Assembly (NCBI GenBank): GCA_023897205.1
Contig: JAHWDD010000005.1
Location: 3,906,001-3,970,000 of the forward strand
DNA: 64,000 nucleotides
From: Exophiala sp. HKRS030
Taxonomy: Eukaryota; Ascomycota; Eurotiomycetes; Chaetothyriales; Herpotrichiellaceae
Direction: 5' to 3'
Shown one piece after another: positions 11,971 through 24,538 of the stretch (position 1 is its first letter; every line of letters begins with the position of its first letter). A program made the position numbers and the translations under genes. The notes under the pieces were generated by a model. It did not search any database, was not told where the DNA came from, and worked only from the letters and a program-made list of their open reading frames with translations.

Positions 11971-13730
11971 ATGGGCCAACAACAGTCAAAGAGCAGTGAT
12001 GGCACGAGAACCCCGCTGAAAAGCTCCTCGGCACAAAACCTACCTGATACTCTACAACAATATCCCTCCATCTCCAAGTCTGATACAAAGGACAGCTCTT
12101 CCAGATCCATCAGGTCCTCAATCCGGAGTAAGATCAAAAGCTCGTCCGACGACAAGTCAACGGACAGCCCCAGAGCCTCTGGATCGGTCCTTGCCGGCCT
12201 AGACGGTTCCAGCAGCGACAAAGCTGAAGTCAGCTCCATCGCAAGTGGAAAGTCGGGTTCTTCGCGAGCTACCAAGGAAAAATATACCAACGCTCCATAT
12301 GTAGAATCCCCCACTTCAGCCGCTGATGACGATGAAGTACCATCTCCAGGCACAACCACGCCTGTGCGGCCACCATCGCCAACACAGTCAAAATCAGTTG
12401 GAAAGGGTCATAGGTCTGTTGATCGGGCACAGCGTACCGGAGAGGTCGGAGCTGTTTCCGACGAGGCGCCTCACCAAGCACATCATCACTCTTCTACTCA
12501 AAAAGCTGGTGACTCGATTCTGGTCAAGAGAGAAAACCAGATCAATCCTCGTGCTCCCGAGACAAAAGCTTCGCTCCGAGCAAAACTTGCTGAACTACCT
12601 GGGGCTTCCCCCGGCGGTGGCATGGGCATTGGAGATGTCAAAGATATTGACTTGGACGACATGATCTCGCGATTGCTTGATGCTGGATATTCTACCAAAG
12701 TGACGAAAGCTGTCTGTCTCAAAAACGCCGAAATCACCGCAGTCTGCACCGCAGTCCGGGAGGTATTGCTCTCTCAACCAGCTTTATTGGAGTTGAGTGC
12801 ACCGGTCAAAATTGTGGGCGACATCCACGGCCAATACAACGACTTGATTAGGCTCTTTGAGATGTGTGGATTTCCACCCAGTTCAAACTTCCTCTTCCTG
12901 GGCGATTATGTTGATCGCGGGAAACAATCCCTCGAAACAATCCTTCTACTCTTCTGTTACAAATTAAAATACCCCGAAAACTTCTTTATTCTACGAGGCA
13001 ACCACGAATGTGCCAACGTAACTCGGGTCTATGGTTTCTACGACGAGTGCAAACGAAGGTGTAATATTAAGGTCTGGAAAACCTTTATTGACACATTCAA
13101 CTGTCTACCGATTGCTTCGATTGTGGCAGACAAAATCTTTTGCGTGCATGGAGGTCTTTCACCTAGCTTGTCACACATGGACGACATACGACAAATTGCG
13201 CGACCCACGGATGTTCCGGACTATGGCCTGCTCAATGATCTACTCTGGAGTGACCCGGCAGACATGGACGCAGATTGGGAATCCAATGAACGAGGTGTCA
13301 GCTACTGCTTTGGAAAGAAAGTGATAGTTGACTTCCTTGCCCGACACGATTTTGATTTGGTGTGTCGGGCTCACATGGTGGTTGAAGATGGGTACGAGTT
13401 TTTCAATGACCGTCTTTTGGTCACTGTGTTTTCTGCACCAAACGTGAGTCTCAACTTCCCAGCGTGATGGATTTGTTTTAACCTTGGTAGTATTGTGGTG
13501 AGTTTGACAACTGGGGCGCAGTCATGTCGGTTTCAAGCAATCTGCTTTGCAGTTTTGAATTGTTGAAACCCTTGGATTCAAGTGCACTGAAGAATCATAT
13601 CAAGAGAGGCAGAAATGCCCGCCAGAATATGCTCAACAGCCCAGTAAGTCTTGCCTGATTTGAAGTCATTATTACCATGTACTGAATCAACAAATCACAG
13701 CCCGCTCAAGTTTCGGCACAAAGTTTCTAG
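11971..13730 (+). CDS. PPZ1: Ser/Thr phosphatase of the PPZ (PP1-like) family
   Basis: Exons 11971-13443, 13491-13643 and 13701-13730 (introns 47 and 57 bp) encode 551 residues. The N-terminus MGQQQSK fits a myristoylation site, as in yeast Ppz1, and is followed by about 210 residues of Ser-rich disordered sequence. The catalytic domain (from about residue 225) carries the metallophosphatase motifs [20 protein letters not shown] and [20 protein letters not shown], and SAPNYCGEFDN reconstituted across intron 1. PPZ enzymes regulate potassium and sodium homeostasis and cell-wall integrity through Trk transport and Hal3-type inhibitors. The reading frame is intact. The NMT gene in this window encodes the enzyme class expected to acylate it. 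Confidence 0.93.
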
Positions 13731-15965
13731 ATTTCATTTCTACGGAAGAGGTGATTGAGCTCAACTCTCTGGAAGGGTGTCAAGTTCATTCACAGCACTT
13801 ATTTGTGTGATGGTGTTACTGTCCAGATCTACTCGAAGTTTGACACGCTACTTCCGTCCCATATACAATCTCACCAGAAGAGCGTTGGCACCAAACTCGC
13901 ACACCTGAGAGTTTGGTGGAATTTTGGGGGTTTCAAGTGGACATCACGGTCAGGCGTCGGGCGGCTTGTACGTTTACAAAACACTTGTGAGACGGAAACA
14001 AACAACCATGCATTTGCAACTGCATCTGAAGTTTGGACATTACCCGAGTCAAGACGATGGCACAAGGTCGGGAAGGCGGCGCGGTTGTAATATAGCACAA
14101 CGCGGGCAGATGTTTGATGGAGAAATGTGGCAGAAGACAAAACAAATACGACCTGTGAGCAAGAGACAGATTCGAGTTGACGAATGCTGATGTAAGGATG
14201 ATAGCAAGCTGGCTGATGTTACGAATGTACGTACCTACACTCTGAGCTGTAAAGCAATTGGGACTGCTTCAGAATTTCCACCTTGGCATCCTCACGTGAC
14301 ATGACCTTGGATTCTACTCTGGCTAATTTAACTGGAGGCGGCTAAGGTGATATTGTCCTTCGGAATGAGACAGTGTTTAGACTGGAAGGAGTTTAGAGGA
14401 CAGCTCTGATGGAGGCAGATACCAGAGCCTTTATTTAGCAAATACCAAGGCAGGAGGAGTCTGTTATTTGACAAGGTGAAGCATGGCGTGGCATGGATAA
14501 CCGGATCCCCCGTTGGCCTTGGCCCTTGGGTCAACGCGAAAGATGGTGATGGCGCGTCGCGTGGCCAGAAGCGAGAAACGTTACGCACCTCGAGCGCCAG
14601 ACTCCATCCGGTCTTACCCAGACATTTAGTCGGCGAATGGCAAGTCATGAGTCTCGAGTCTTCGAGTCTTCAGTCCTGACACTTGATTGACTCCTTGTAG
14701 GCTGTGCTACGTGCATACCTTTGATCTCATCGATATCTGCTCACTTCCATGTTTCCGCGAATAATAAGCTTCGGAAGGGCCCTTGCCATCATGGACGAAT
14801 TTCGGTGTACATAGCTGGCGAATAACCGTAGAGGTTTCGATTCGGGGAGAGAAAGATCCATGAGCTCTAGCCTCTAATAATGGTTAATGGTACGGTCAAG
14901 TGTGCTAGGATCTATCAAGATGAGCCGCCGGGACAGTGTCATTCAGTTCTGACCGCTGCCATTGGAAAAGTTGTGCTCCGGTTTCAACTCAACACGGAGG
15001 TCTGTTGGTAGGTAACGAGTAGAGCTGCGCTACACGACTTGGCTAGGGTTTCTTCAAGCTACATACGAAGTAGTTAGTAAGTCGTTAAGATCCCCAAAGG
15101 AGGTGACAAAGGTAGGTAAGGTAGTATTCCACAGGCACTGGTAGGCACTGGCAGGCAGTGGTAGGCACCCATGGGCCACCAAACCAGTCCACTCAGCCAT
15201 AGTTGCATTGACTGGAAACGCATGCCGTTCCAATTACGTAGATTGGGAGCCACATACTGCACGCGCCGCGTTCTTCCTTCTTCGCAGGGAAACATTTGGT
15301 TAGCCCCTCTCCCCTCCTGGAGTCCTCGTAGTCCTCTTAGGCAGGTGCCTCCCGTCTTTACCTATGCTTTTAGCCTGGAACTTGCCTACTCCGTTTAGCC
15401 TGTAGCGAACGGAAGTCCTTCCCAAGCACTTCGCGGTTACTTCCACCGCACTGGACCCGCAGTCTATCAGGATTCACTGATTCAGGACGAAGAACGCAGC
15501 AATTGGGGAGCCTCACGGAGGCTTGCTGCATCAAACTTGCAAGTCTACTACCTTCGTTCAACAGACTTCTTGGATCCGACAGCGTCAAACAAAGCTGTAT
15601 CTGATAAACCTGAGACTTACTCTTCCTCCTCCTGTCTGCCATCTTACTCGATCGATCGACGGCCAGCTTTACGACACCCAGTAATTCACCCAGCAGCTGC
15701 CTCTTCGTCATCCTTGTCTTTACCTCTCACCTCTCACTTGCCCACTTGGTAATTGCTGCTGCATTCTTTTGACTCAGCAAACACTCGCCCGCCGCGCCTT
15801 TGTCGATCACCTTGCTATTACATCCACAAATTCACCTTCTCACTCCTCACTTCTCACTTTCACCGCCTGACAACTTGACCTCGATCCTACTACAGAGACA
15901 GACTCCGAGGCTGCTGTTTTGACCTTTATTTCCAGCGGCCCACTTGGCCGGTCACAGATGTCAAC
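13731..15965. other. intergenic: long region upstream of CAC2
   Basis: No convincing gene is seen in 2.2 kb; the ORFs are short and frame-inconsistent. It holds a TCACGTGA palindrome at 14292-14299, a 10 bp tandem repeat at 15131-15170, and CT-rich leader-like DNA at 15600-15960. Confidence 0.5.
15131..15170. repeat. 10 bp imperfect tandem repeat, four copies
   Basis: Four consecutive 10 bp units related to GTAGGCACTG differ at one to three positions each. It lies about 0.8 kb upstream of CAC2 in otherwise unremarkable intergenic DNA. Confidence 0.65.
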
Positions 15966-18422
15966 ATGAAGGCTGGTCCGCTACTTATCACATGGCACAA
16001 TGAAAGCCAACCCATTTACTCGGTTCACTTTGACCCTCATGGAAAGGGCAGGCTAGCAACTGCTGGCAAGTAAGTCTACTGTGACTCCACGGCAATCTTC
16101 ATTTGCTAACAATGATAGTGACAATAATGTTCGAGTACGTCTTATCCGAAGTTCCCTCCCCAAATCACCTGGCTGATATAAAGCTTTGAAGTTATGGAGC
16201 ATTGAAGCTCAGGGCGAAGAGAGAAAGGTCACATATCTGGCGACCTTAACAAGACATACACAACCTGTCAATGTCGTTCGATTTTGTCCCAAAGGTCAGT
16301 GCTCTGCAAATCTTCATAGTATTGGAATATGTGCTCATTGCCCTCAGGTGAAATGCTTGCATCCGCTGGAGATGATGGCAATATCCTCCTTTGGGTAAGA
16401 TCAGATACGTCTATGGCTCCCATGACTGAAGATACTGCCGACGACAAGGAGACTTGGAGAATCAAACACATGTGTCGGACATCGAGCGGTGCCGAAATTT
16501 ATGATTTGGCCTGGTCTCCGGACGGTCAATATTTCATTACGGGGGCGTAGACAACACTGCCAGGATTTTCAATGCACATACAGGTAGGGACAACCTCTTC
16601 TCGTCAGAGAGGGCTACTAATTCAGACATCAACAGGCGGGATGATACGACAAATAGCTGAGCATAGCCATTTCGTCCAAGGTGTCGCCTGGGATCCGCTC
16701 AATGAGTTTGTTGCTACTCAGTCCTCCGACCGCTCTGTCCATATCTATGCTCTCAAGCTGAAAGATGGAACAGCCACCTTATCGACACACGGGAAATTCA
16801 ACAAGATGGATCTGCCTGGTCGACGCATTTCCTCCAATAGTCCTGCCCGGCTGACCTGACACATCGAGCTTCAAATGCTAGTCAGAGCAACCTGGCCATT
16901 GCCTCACCAGCTCCATCAAACCCCGGTACTCCTCTCACCACACCGCTCCCTATGGATCCACCGATAATGGCTACAAGCCGACGCTCGTCCTTTGGCTCAT
17001 CACCCTCCTTCCGCAGATCGGCCTCTCCAGCACCTTCTCTACCTTTACCGGCTGTTAGACCAGAGATTTCATCACCAAGTCTCAGCGCTGCCATGGGTCT
17101 AGCAGTCAGGAACACCAACCTATATCATAATGAGACAATGACATCCTTCTTTCGACGGTTGACCTTTTCGCCTGACGGTAGCCTCCTCTTCACTCCAGCT
17201 GGTCATTATAAAACAACATTCCCCACGGCTTCGGACCCAACCAAAAATATCGACGATATCTCGAATACTGTGTACATCTATACCCGGGCAGGTTTTAACA
17301 AACCACCCGTCGCCCACCTTCCTGGGCACAAGAAGCCATCTGTAGCCGTGAAATGCTCACCGGTACTCTACACATTACGATCAAACACCAAACCAACAAA
17401 TCACATCACAATTGACACTTCGTCTGCTGCTGAAGAAATTCCCTTATTACCAGATCCAATAGTGCCGCCTTCCTCGTCCACATTCATGGAACCGCCTCCA
17501 CTAACAGCATCCGTTTCTTTCCCTGACGCTACTTCTGCTCCTTCACCAAGACCATGGCTCGATACAGAGCCGCAAAGTCCAGGACCACCGCCAGCATTTT
17601 CCTTACCTTACCGGATTGTCTACGCTGTAGCCACTCAAGATGCAGTCTTTGTGTATGACACTCAGCAGACCACACCTATTTGTGTGGTTAGCAATCTTCA
17701 TTATGCCACATTTTCTGATTTGACATGGTATGTTCCGTCTTCCAATTTTCAACCTCCTCTATCTGACACGAACTAGGTCCAATGACGGTCTCACACTCCT
17801 TATATCATCCACAGATGGATACTGCTCGACTCTAGCTTTCACACCTGGTGAGCTTGGACAGGTTTATACTGGGGCCTACCCAACCTATAACCATCCAGTC
17901 GTTTCCACCTCTATTGCCTTACCAACATCTTCTTCTAATACAACCCCGGTCCCGACCCCGACCGCGACGGCGTCGCCTTCTTTGACGAAAGCATCTCCTG
18001 TTCTCATCCCCCCGTCACACCCCTCACCGGCCCCTTTCAGCTTCCGTCAAAGTAGTCCGACGAGGTCAAACTCTCAATCTTCAATTGCAACCATGTCATC
18101 ACTACAGACCACAAGTCTGCAAAACAACCCAACTCCTACCATGGGCCACGTTCCTCTAGTCACTGCTTCGAACTCCGGTGCTCCAGTTGGGATTCCTCCC
18201 ATGTCGACTCCTCCTCAAACTCCAGCTAGTACCTACGGAGGACATCATTCCGCCACCAGTTCCGTCAGTGGGAGCGTGTTGGGCAAAAGAGATGTTAGTG
18301 CCGCAAGTGAAAGTGAAAAGGAAGAAAATAAAACAAAAAGAAGGAGAATCGCTCCTACGCTGGTTGGACCCGCCGGGAATAGTGAAATCCCGAAGGAAGA
18401 AGAAAAAAGTACTCGTGATTGA
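15966..18422 (+). CDS. CAC2: chromatin assembly factor 1 subunit B (Cac2/p60), two frame breaks
   Basis: Six exons are inferred: 15966-16069, 16119-16134 (16 nt), 16192-16294, 16348-16583, 16636-17727 and 17777-18422. The product is about 732 residues. WD-repeat signatures run in order: [88 protein letters not shown], then after a Ser/Pro insert [15 protein letters not shown] and [18 protein letters not shown]. This matches the middle CAF-1 subunit, which deposits H3-H4 behind replication forks. The frame breaks at the G run 16541-16545 and the C run 16846-16848; one added base at each restores the repeat order. The tail after the propeller is Ser/Pro-rich with a basic cluster. Confidence 0.87.
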
Positions 18423-19002
18423 TCTAGAGTGATTGGCTTCTTTGGGGTCTCGTGGTCCTTTCTTTGTCTGACCTTTCGGCGTAACCAATCATGGTTATGA
18501 TCATTTATCAATATAGCATGGCGTTGGGCAGTACTATGGTAGGAGCCTCTTCGAACTATATACCAAAGTAGGCATCTGACACAGGGCGCTGGGTCAGGCA
18601 ATTTCGATTTGATGCCCTGCAAACAGACTTTAGATCTCTATTCTACATAAGCTTTGCTTTTCACAGTGTTGGTTAATAGTCAACCCTTCAACCACCTAAA
18701 TATACGGACAGGCTGCAGTGCTCACGTGATAGCGTGTTCGTGTGCCTAATAAGTTGCGTCATCGTTCTTGATGGCCGACTGGACGAAGGCACTTTCGAGA
18801 GGTAGACATACACTGCAGCCAACAGCATAATTAATGTACCGCACAACATTTCGAATGATGGCTTTATTTTGACCACGATGGCTGTATCTGTGGGAACTAT
18901 CAAATCTCCAAACGCATAATTCGAATCCACCTATGGCACGGTATACGGCGAAACTGCCCATCTTGCCCTCTACGAACGCGCATCTAAAACCTATCGCCTG
19001 AT
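18423..19002. other. intergenic: CAC2 3' region and RAD2 promoter
   Basis: Only short ORFs are seen. A TCACGTGA palindrome lies at 18722-18729, about 280 bp upstream of the RAD2 ATG. Confidence 0.5.
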
Positions 19003-22000
19003 ATGGGAGTGACAGGTCTTTGGACAGTGGTGTCTCCCACAGCAAGACCGACACAATTAGCGTCCCTTAACCGCAAGCGACTGGCCGTGGACGCCTCGAT
19101 CTGGATCTACCAATTCCTCAAAGCCGTTCGCGACAAGGAGGGCAATGCGCTCCGCAACAGCCATGTCGTCGGCTTCTTCCGCCGCATATGCAAGCTCCTA
19201 TATTTCGGTATCAAACCCGTCTTTGTCTTTGACGGCGGTGCGCCACTTTTGAAGAGGGAGACGGTCAGGCGCAGAGCGAGGAGGAGAGAAGGGCGCAGAG
19301 AAGATGCGGCTAGAACAGCCGGGAAGTTATTGGCTGTGCAGGTTGCGCGTGCCGCAGAGGAGGAAGAGAAAAAGAGAAAGAGAGACAGGGAAATAGGTAG
19401 AGACCGGAGCCATGACAGAGAGGTCGAAGAAGAACTCCCGCCGGACCAGGAGTTGGTTTATGTGGACGAGTTGGGTATGTCGGCGAAAGAAAGGCAGGCC
19501 GGTCGTGGATTCAAGAGAAAAGATCAATACCACCTCCCTGATCTCGATGTCAGTATTGAGAATATGGGTGCACCTGACGACCCTCGCATCATGTCGCAGG
19601 CGGAATTGGAAGACTATGCGCGCCAGTTCCACAGTGGTGAAGACATCAATCTGTACGACTTCAGTAAGATCGATTTCGAATCGCCGTTTTTCCTGTCTTT
19701 GCCTGCCGGTGACCGCTACAATATCCTAAATGCGGCTCGGCTCCGGTCTCGTTTGAGGATGGGCTATTCCAAGGAACAGCTGGACGGAATGTTTCCGGAT
19801 CGTATGGCGTTTTCAAAGTTTCAGATCGAGAGAGTCAAAGAGCGAAACGAGCTTACGCAACGATTGATGCATATCAATGGCATGGCTGAAGATTTCTTGA
19901 ACCAGGGTGGCAGGATCGCAGGTGAGAAGGGCAAGGAATATATCCTGGTGAAGAATGATGGTGTTGATGGTGGTTGGGCGCTGGGCGTTGTCTCCAATAG
20001 ACAGGGCAGGAGTAAAGATAATGCCATTGATCTGGAAGCCGAAGATGAAGACGACGAGCTGCCCGGGGCTGACTCCAATGACGATGAAGAATTTGAGGAT
20101 GTCGCCATCGAAGGGCTCAACCGTCTACCCAAGAATCTCCTCCGCAAGAGGAAAGCGGTCGACTACGATGTTTCTTATGAGGATGCCGTTGAGCAAATCG
20201 CTCGTAAACGAAAGGCTGTTTATGATGCCAGAAAAGACGCCGCTGCTTCGCGCCCTGCTGTCCGGCCCGACCCTGCAGTAGAAACCAATGCCCCAGATGC
20301 CAATGAGACGCTCTTCGTGCCAGACAATAACGACGCAGATGACGACGGTGGTGAGTTATTTGAAGACGTTCTACCAATGGACACGGAAGAAGACGATGAT
20401 CTACAGCGTGCGATCGCCATGTCTCTAGAAACGCCAGATGAGAACGAGACCGATTTGCAGCAGAATGGCGGCGGTTTTGTCACCGATGGTCAATCTAGCA
20501 GAGTTGCTGATAAGGACGATGACGAAGAATTCGATCTTTCTACCGCGCTCGCTGAATCACGACAATCCAAACATCAAGCGAAGACGAACGTCCGTGACAA
20601 GAGTCCTGCGAAAGCACAGCTGCCCACACCGAAATTCAGTGGTCCTCTTCCGTTTGAGTCGCTCAATCTTGGACAATCGCTTCTTGGAAAGAAAAAGTCC
20701 AAGAAGATCGAGGAAGATCTATCTGGAGGGTTCGACCGGAACCTAGGAGAGGACGCATTTAGAAAAGAACGCCCTCCTCAACCAATGCCGGCTTGGTTTG
20801 ATGCCGCACCGAGTACCAAGGATCTAAAACATACTGTGGACGTTGATGAAGATCACGAAGAGCATGTCTTCAATCGCAAGCGGAGAGACGTGGAGATACG
20901 AGAACGGATCCGAAGGCAGAATACAAAAGAGGTTATTGACCTTGAGAAGGAATCTGAGAACGGAACGAGTCAGGTCCCTATCGATATTGACGACGATGTG
21001 GACGATGATGCATCAGGAGATTCAATTCTAGCAACCCAAGATGCTGCTGCTGACTCGCTTCTGCCAAGTCAAGCCGAAGCATCACTCATAGATCTCGCTG
21101 GAGAAAATACTGTCCAGACTATCAGCGACGATGATTCTGAGGATGTCGAACGCCGCAAGCGTGACGAGGAACGTGAAAAACGTTATGAATTGGCACGCCA
21201 AATTGTAGCAGAAAATGAATCACAAGAGATCAAAATGGGCGAAGTTGCCGAAGTGGCTCAAGCTGAACCTCCTAAACCCACCAGCATACCAAACTTTGTG
21301 CCTGAACCAGTGCCTGACACCAACGATGATCAGGTGGACGAGGGGAGTGATATTGAGGACGTCGACTGGAGTGAATCTGAACATGGGCAACCGGATAGCC
21401 CAGGATCCCTCGGTACCATTGAGGACACACCTCCAGCCAACGCTCTGACAGAGCCTTCTGCACCAAAGCCGGCCGCACTCGAGCAAGACGAGGATGAAGA
21501 CGATGACCAAGGAGAAGACTTTGAGGATGTAGAAATGCAAGCTCCTCCAACACACACTCCGCTCCGAGCAGAGGAGAGCACTGTCTCCAACCCCGACAAC
21601 AATCTTTTCATCTCCGAAGAGGAACCTCCTGCTTCACAACCACTCCTCGCACCTGACGAACCTGAGTTCGAATACCTCTCTGAATCCGAAGAAGAACTCA
21701 TCCGACAACTGGAAATCGAAGCCCAAGAACACACACGCTTCGCCAACTCTCTCACCAGCAACCCCAAACCCAGCAGCACCGAACAATCGATGCGCGACTA
21801 CGAGACAGAACTCAAACAGCTGCGCAACCAACAGAAGAAAGACCGACGCGACGCCGACGAAGTCACACAAACCATGGTGCAAGAATGCCAAGCGCTGCTC
21901 CGCCTCTTCGGTCTCCCCTACATCACAGCGCCGATGGAAGCGGAAGCACAATGCGCGGAACTGGTGCGTCTCGGGCTAGTCGACGGCATTGTGACCGACG

Positions 22001-23204
22001 ACAGCGACATTTTCCTGTTCGGCGGAACGCGCATCTACAAGAACATGTTCAACGCGGCCAAGTTCGTCGAGTGCTACCTGGCGAGCGAACTCGAGAAGGA
22101 ATTCCTCCTGGACCGCCGCCGTCTCATCCGCTTCGCGCACCTGCTGGGAAGCGACTACACCGAAGGCATCCCCGGCGTCGGCCCCGTGACGGCGCTCGAA
22201 ATCCTCACCGAATTCCCCACCCTCCAGGACTTCCGCGACTGGTGCACCAAGATCCAACTCGGCCGACCGCAAGACCTGGAGGGGGAACTCACGACGTCGT
22301 TCCGCCGCAAATTCCGCAACACGGTGCAGAAACGCCTGTTCTTGCCCCGGGGTTTCCCGACGTCCGAGTTGACGATGCATATCTGAATCCAGAGGTCGAC
22401 TCGAACCCCGAGCCGTTCCAGTGGGGTGTCCCCGACCTCGACAAGCTGCGCGGCTATCTCATGGCCACCATCGGGTGGAGCCAGGATCGAACCGACGAAG
22501 TCCTCGTCCCGGTCATCAGGGATATGAATAAGCGCGAGCTGGAGGGCACACAGAGCAATATCACGAGGTTCTTCTCCGGCGCGGTCGGTGTGGGAGTTAC
22601 TTCGGGGAGAGGGATTGGAGGGCGGAATACCGCTGCTGGCGGTGGTGGTGGCAGTGCGAGTGGGTTGGCGGTTGGCGGCGAAAGTATCGCTGGAGGACTC
22701 GGTGGGGTGAAAGAACCGATGGCGCCGCGCAACCGTACGGGCAAGGAGAGCGGGAGGATGAGGAACGCGTTCAAGAGGTTAAGAGGCGAGGCGGAGAGGA
22801 GGAGGAAAGGGGGTGGCGATCTTGTCGATGACGGCGATGTCGAGAACGACGTGGATCTAGAAGGGTTGGCGGACCCGGCGTTCGTCGATGATGGCATCGA
22901 GCCTGATGTGCCAGATGAGGATACAGAGACGGGTGGGGTCGGGGATGAGGATGTATCGAGGAGATCAAGAAGGGTGGCTGCAAGGGGACAGGGGAAGGGG
23001 AAGGGCGCAAGGAAGGGGAAAAGAAAAACAACACAGCGCGAGAATGAGGACGATGAAATGGATGTGGTAGTGGCTGATCTCGATAATGACGAAGAAAATG
23101 ATGGCGACGATGATGAAAATAATGATGATGGAAATGAATCTGGGGCCACGAGGCCAAAAGGCAGGTCCCAGGGCAGGACGACGCGGAAGAGGACCAAAAC
23201 GTAG
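19003..23204 (+). CDS. RAD2: XPG/Rad2 structure-specific endonuclease of nucleotide excision repair (one frame break)
   Basis: An intronless gene of about 1,400 residues, the usual size of Rad2. The N-nuclease block starts MGVTGLWTVVSPTARP, with metal-binding acidic residues in LAVDASIWIY and VFVFDGGAPLLKRETV. A long acidic spacer follows, with a ubiquitin-interacting-motif-like segment (DDDLQRAIAMSLE) and a second candidate (EEFDLSTALAES). The I-nuclease block at about 965-1060 has MEAEAQCAELV, VTDDSDIFLFGG and the helix-hairpin-helix GSDYTEGIPGVGPVTAL. A PIP-box-like QSNITRFF and a basic/acidic tail follow. The enzyme makes the 3' incision in excision repair. The frame breaks at CCCC 22345-22348 inside the conserved LPPGFPD segment; the remainder is read to 23204 in the shifted frame. 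The downstream piece has no start of its own. Confidence 0.93.
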
Positions 23205-23752
23205 GGTGCTACAGCATGGAAAAGAATAGGACAGCTGGATTCTGTAGATTTGATCTATGTAGGCATGGACAATCCTGTCTGCCTTGGGATCTCGAGAGTA
23301 TCCGGTCATGAAGACCAAGAAATGTACAGATGTCCTCCGTGCTTGATTCTGTTGTCCGATGATCCGATCTCATATCGCGTCAAGCTCCACACTTTGTATT
23401 TGCTAAAGAGCTCGTTTTTGGATCCTGGACTTGGTTTCGTTGTTGGTACAGTATGTTCATGAGATTCTCCCAACACGCATCGTCAGCGGGTTTCGGGTGC
23501 ATCAATTCTGGGCGAGATCTTCAGCTCCTGAGTTCAGCGGTTTGGCTTCCATGAGACCTAATGATGTCCTTATTGACAATCAGCGCTCCTTCCGTTCCCT
23601 GCACATGGATTGCGGACTCGCTGCTAGTGAATTTTTGGAGGACTGTTGATCTGCTCGAGGGCGGCGAAGCCTGCCATGGAACTCGGATTCCTGCTAACTA
23701 TTATGAGGACCATAGTGGTTTCCGAGGTTGTGCATAGATCCGTAGGTGATCT
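23205..23752. other. intergenic between convergent genes
   Basis: This is 3' DNA of RAD2 and the F-box gene. No credible ORF or motif was found. Confidence 0.55.
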
Positions 23753-24538
23753 TCAGGGCTTGTCAATTCTCCTGTCTAACTCTGGACAAGCGATGGCGTT
23801 CTCGTTGATTTCACCCTTCTCTCTCGCTCGCCTGTCGATCTCATACCTAGCTTGACTGAAATGGACTGTATATCTGTGTGCAACACATCTCGGACAACGA
23901 TGCTGGGAGCTTGTCATGTCTTGGTAGGTGAAGAAATTGAAGATGTCACACCAACAGATATCTTTGCTATCGTATTCTGTTGATTTGAGTTTTTGTTCCC
24001 AGTACTTCTCACTGCGTGGAACAAAAGTGAAGCATCCCCTACATAGTCTGAAAGTACGGGGAATATAGTTGTTCCTCTCAAGCAGCCGGTACAGACCATC
24101 TTTATCACGATAGCCACGCCACTTGGACATTGTATTCTTGCCGGAGGCTATCTGACTCATGGTCTTGCATGTGAGAGCCAGACATACTTGGAAGTACGGG
24201 ATTCGAACTTGTTTGAAGATGTTGGTCAGAATTTCGGGTGGTAATTGAAGCAGTCTACTCTCTGACTGCGGGGAAGGCGTAGTAGTTGAGAGGATTTCCT
24301 CAGGAATGAAGAAAGGCTGGTATGGGTCAGGCTGTGATGGAAGAGACTTTTGAGGTTTCCGAGGGACAGGTTTGTAGCTGGTGTCTAGGGCTGATTGTTG
24401 AGGTAGGTGAGATTTTCTTCGAGAGGAATGTGGTTTGGGTGGTGTGAAAGTGTGTTCCTGTGGAATGAGCCAGGGATCAAGGGTTCGCAATGACGGACGA
24501 GAATGAGGATTCCGATCTGTTGGTATGAGGCTGGCCAT
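23753..24538 (-). CDS. F-box protein
   Basis: A single exon of 261 residues. The ATG at 24538 is used; the frame extends upstream only from a GTG codon. After a Pro/Ser-rich N-terminus, residues 95-135 form an F-box (LLQLPPEILTNIFKQVRI, then VCLALTCKTMSQIA), the Skp1-binding module of SCF ubiquitin ligases. The C-terminal half has a cysteine pattern (FRLCRGCFTF, ICWCDIF, HRCPRCVAH) that could bind zinc; this pattern recurs in many fungal F-box proteins. Its substrate is unknown. Confidence 0.8.
   Translation of the reverse strand: MASLIPTDRNPHSRPSLRTLDPWLIPQEHTFTPPKPHSSRRKSHLPQQSALDTSYKPVPRKPQKSLPSQPDPYQPFFIPEEILSTTTPSPQSESRLLQLPPEILTNIFKQVRIPYFQVCLALTCKTMSQIASGKNTMSKWRGYRDKDGLYRLLERNNYIPRTFRLCRGCFTFVPRSEKYWEQKLKSTEYDSKDICWCDIFNFFTYQDMTSSQHRCPRCVAHRYTVHFSQARYEIDRRAREKGEINENAIACPELDRRIDKP

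Noticed and set aside
21885..23204. Separate Arg/Pro-rich protein in the third frame of RAD2
   Set aside because: Its first half is a shadow of the nuclease domain in the wrong frame. Only the part after 22345 is coding, as the RAD2 C-terminus.
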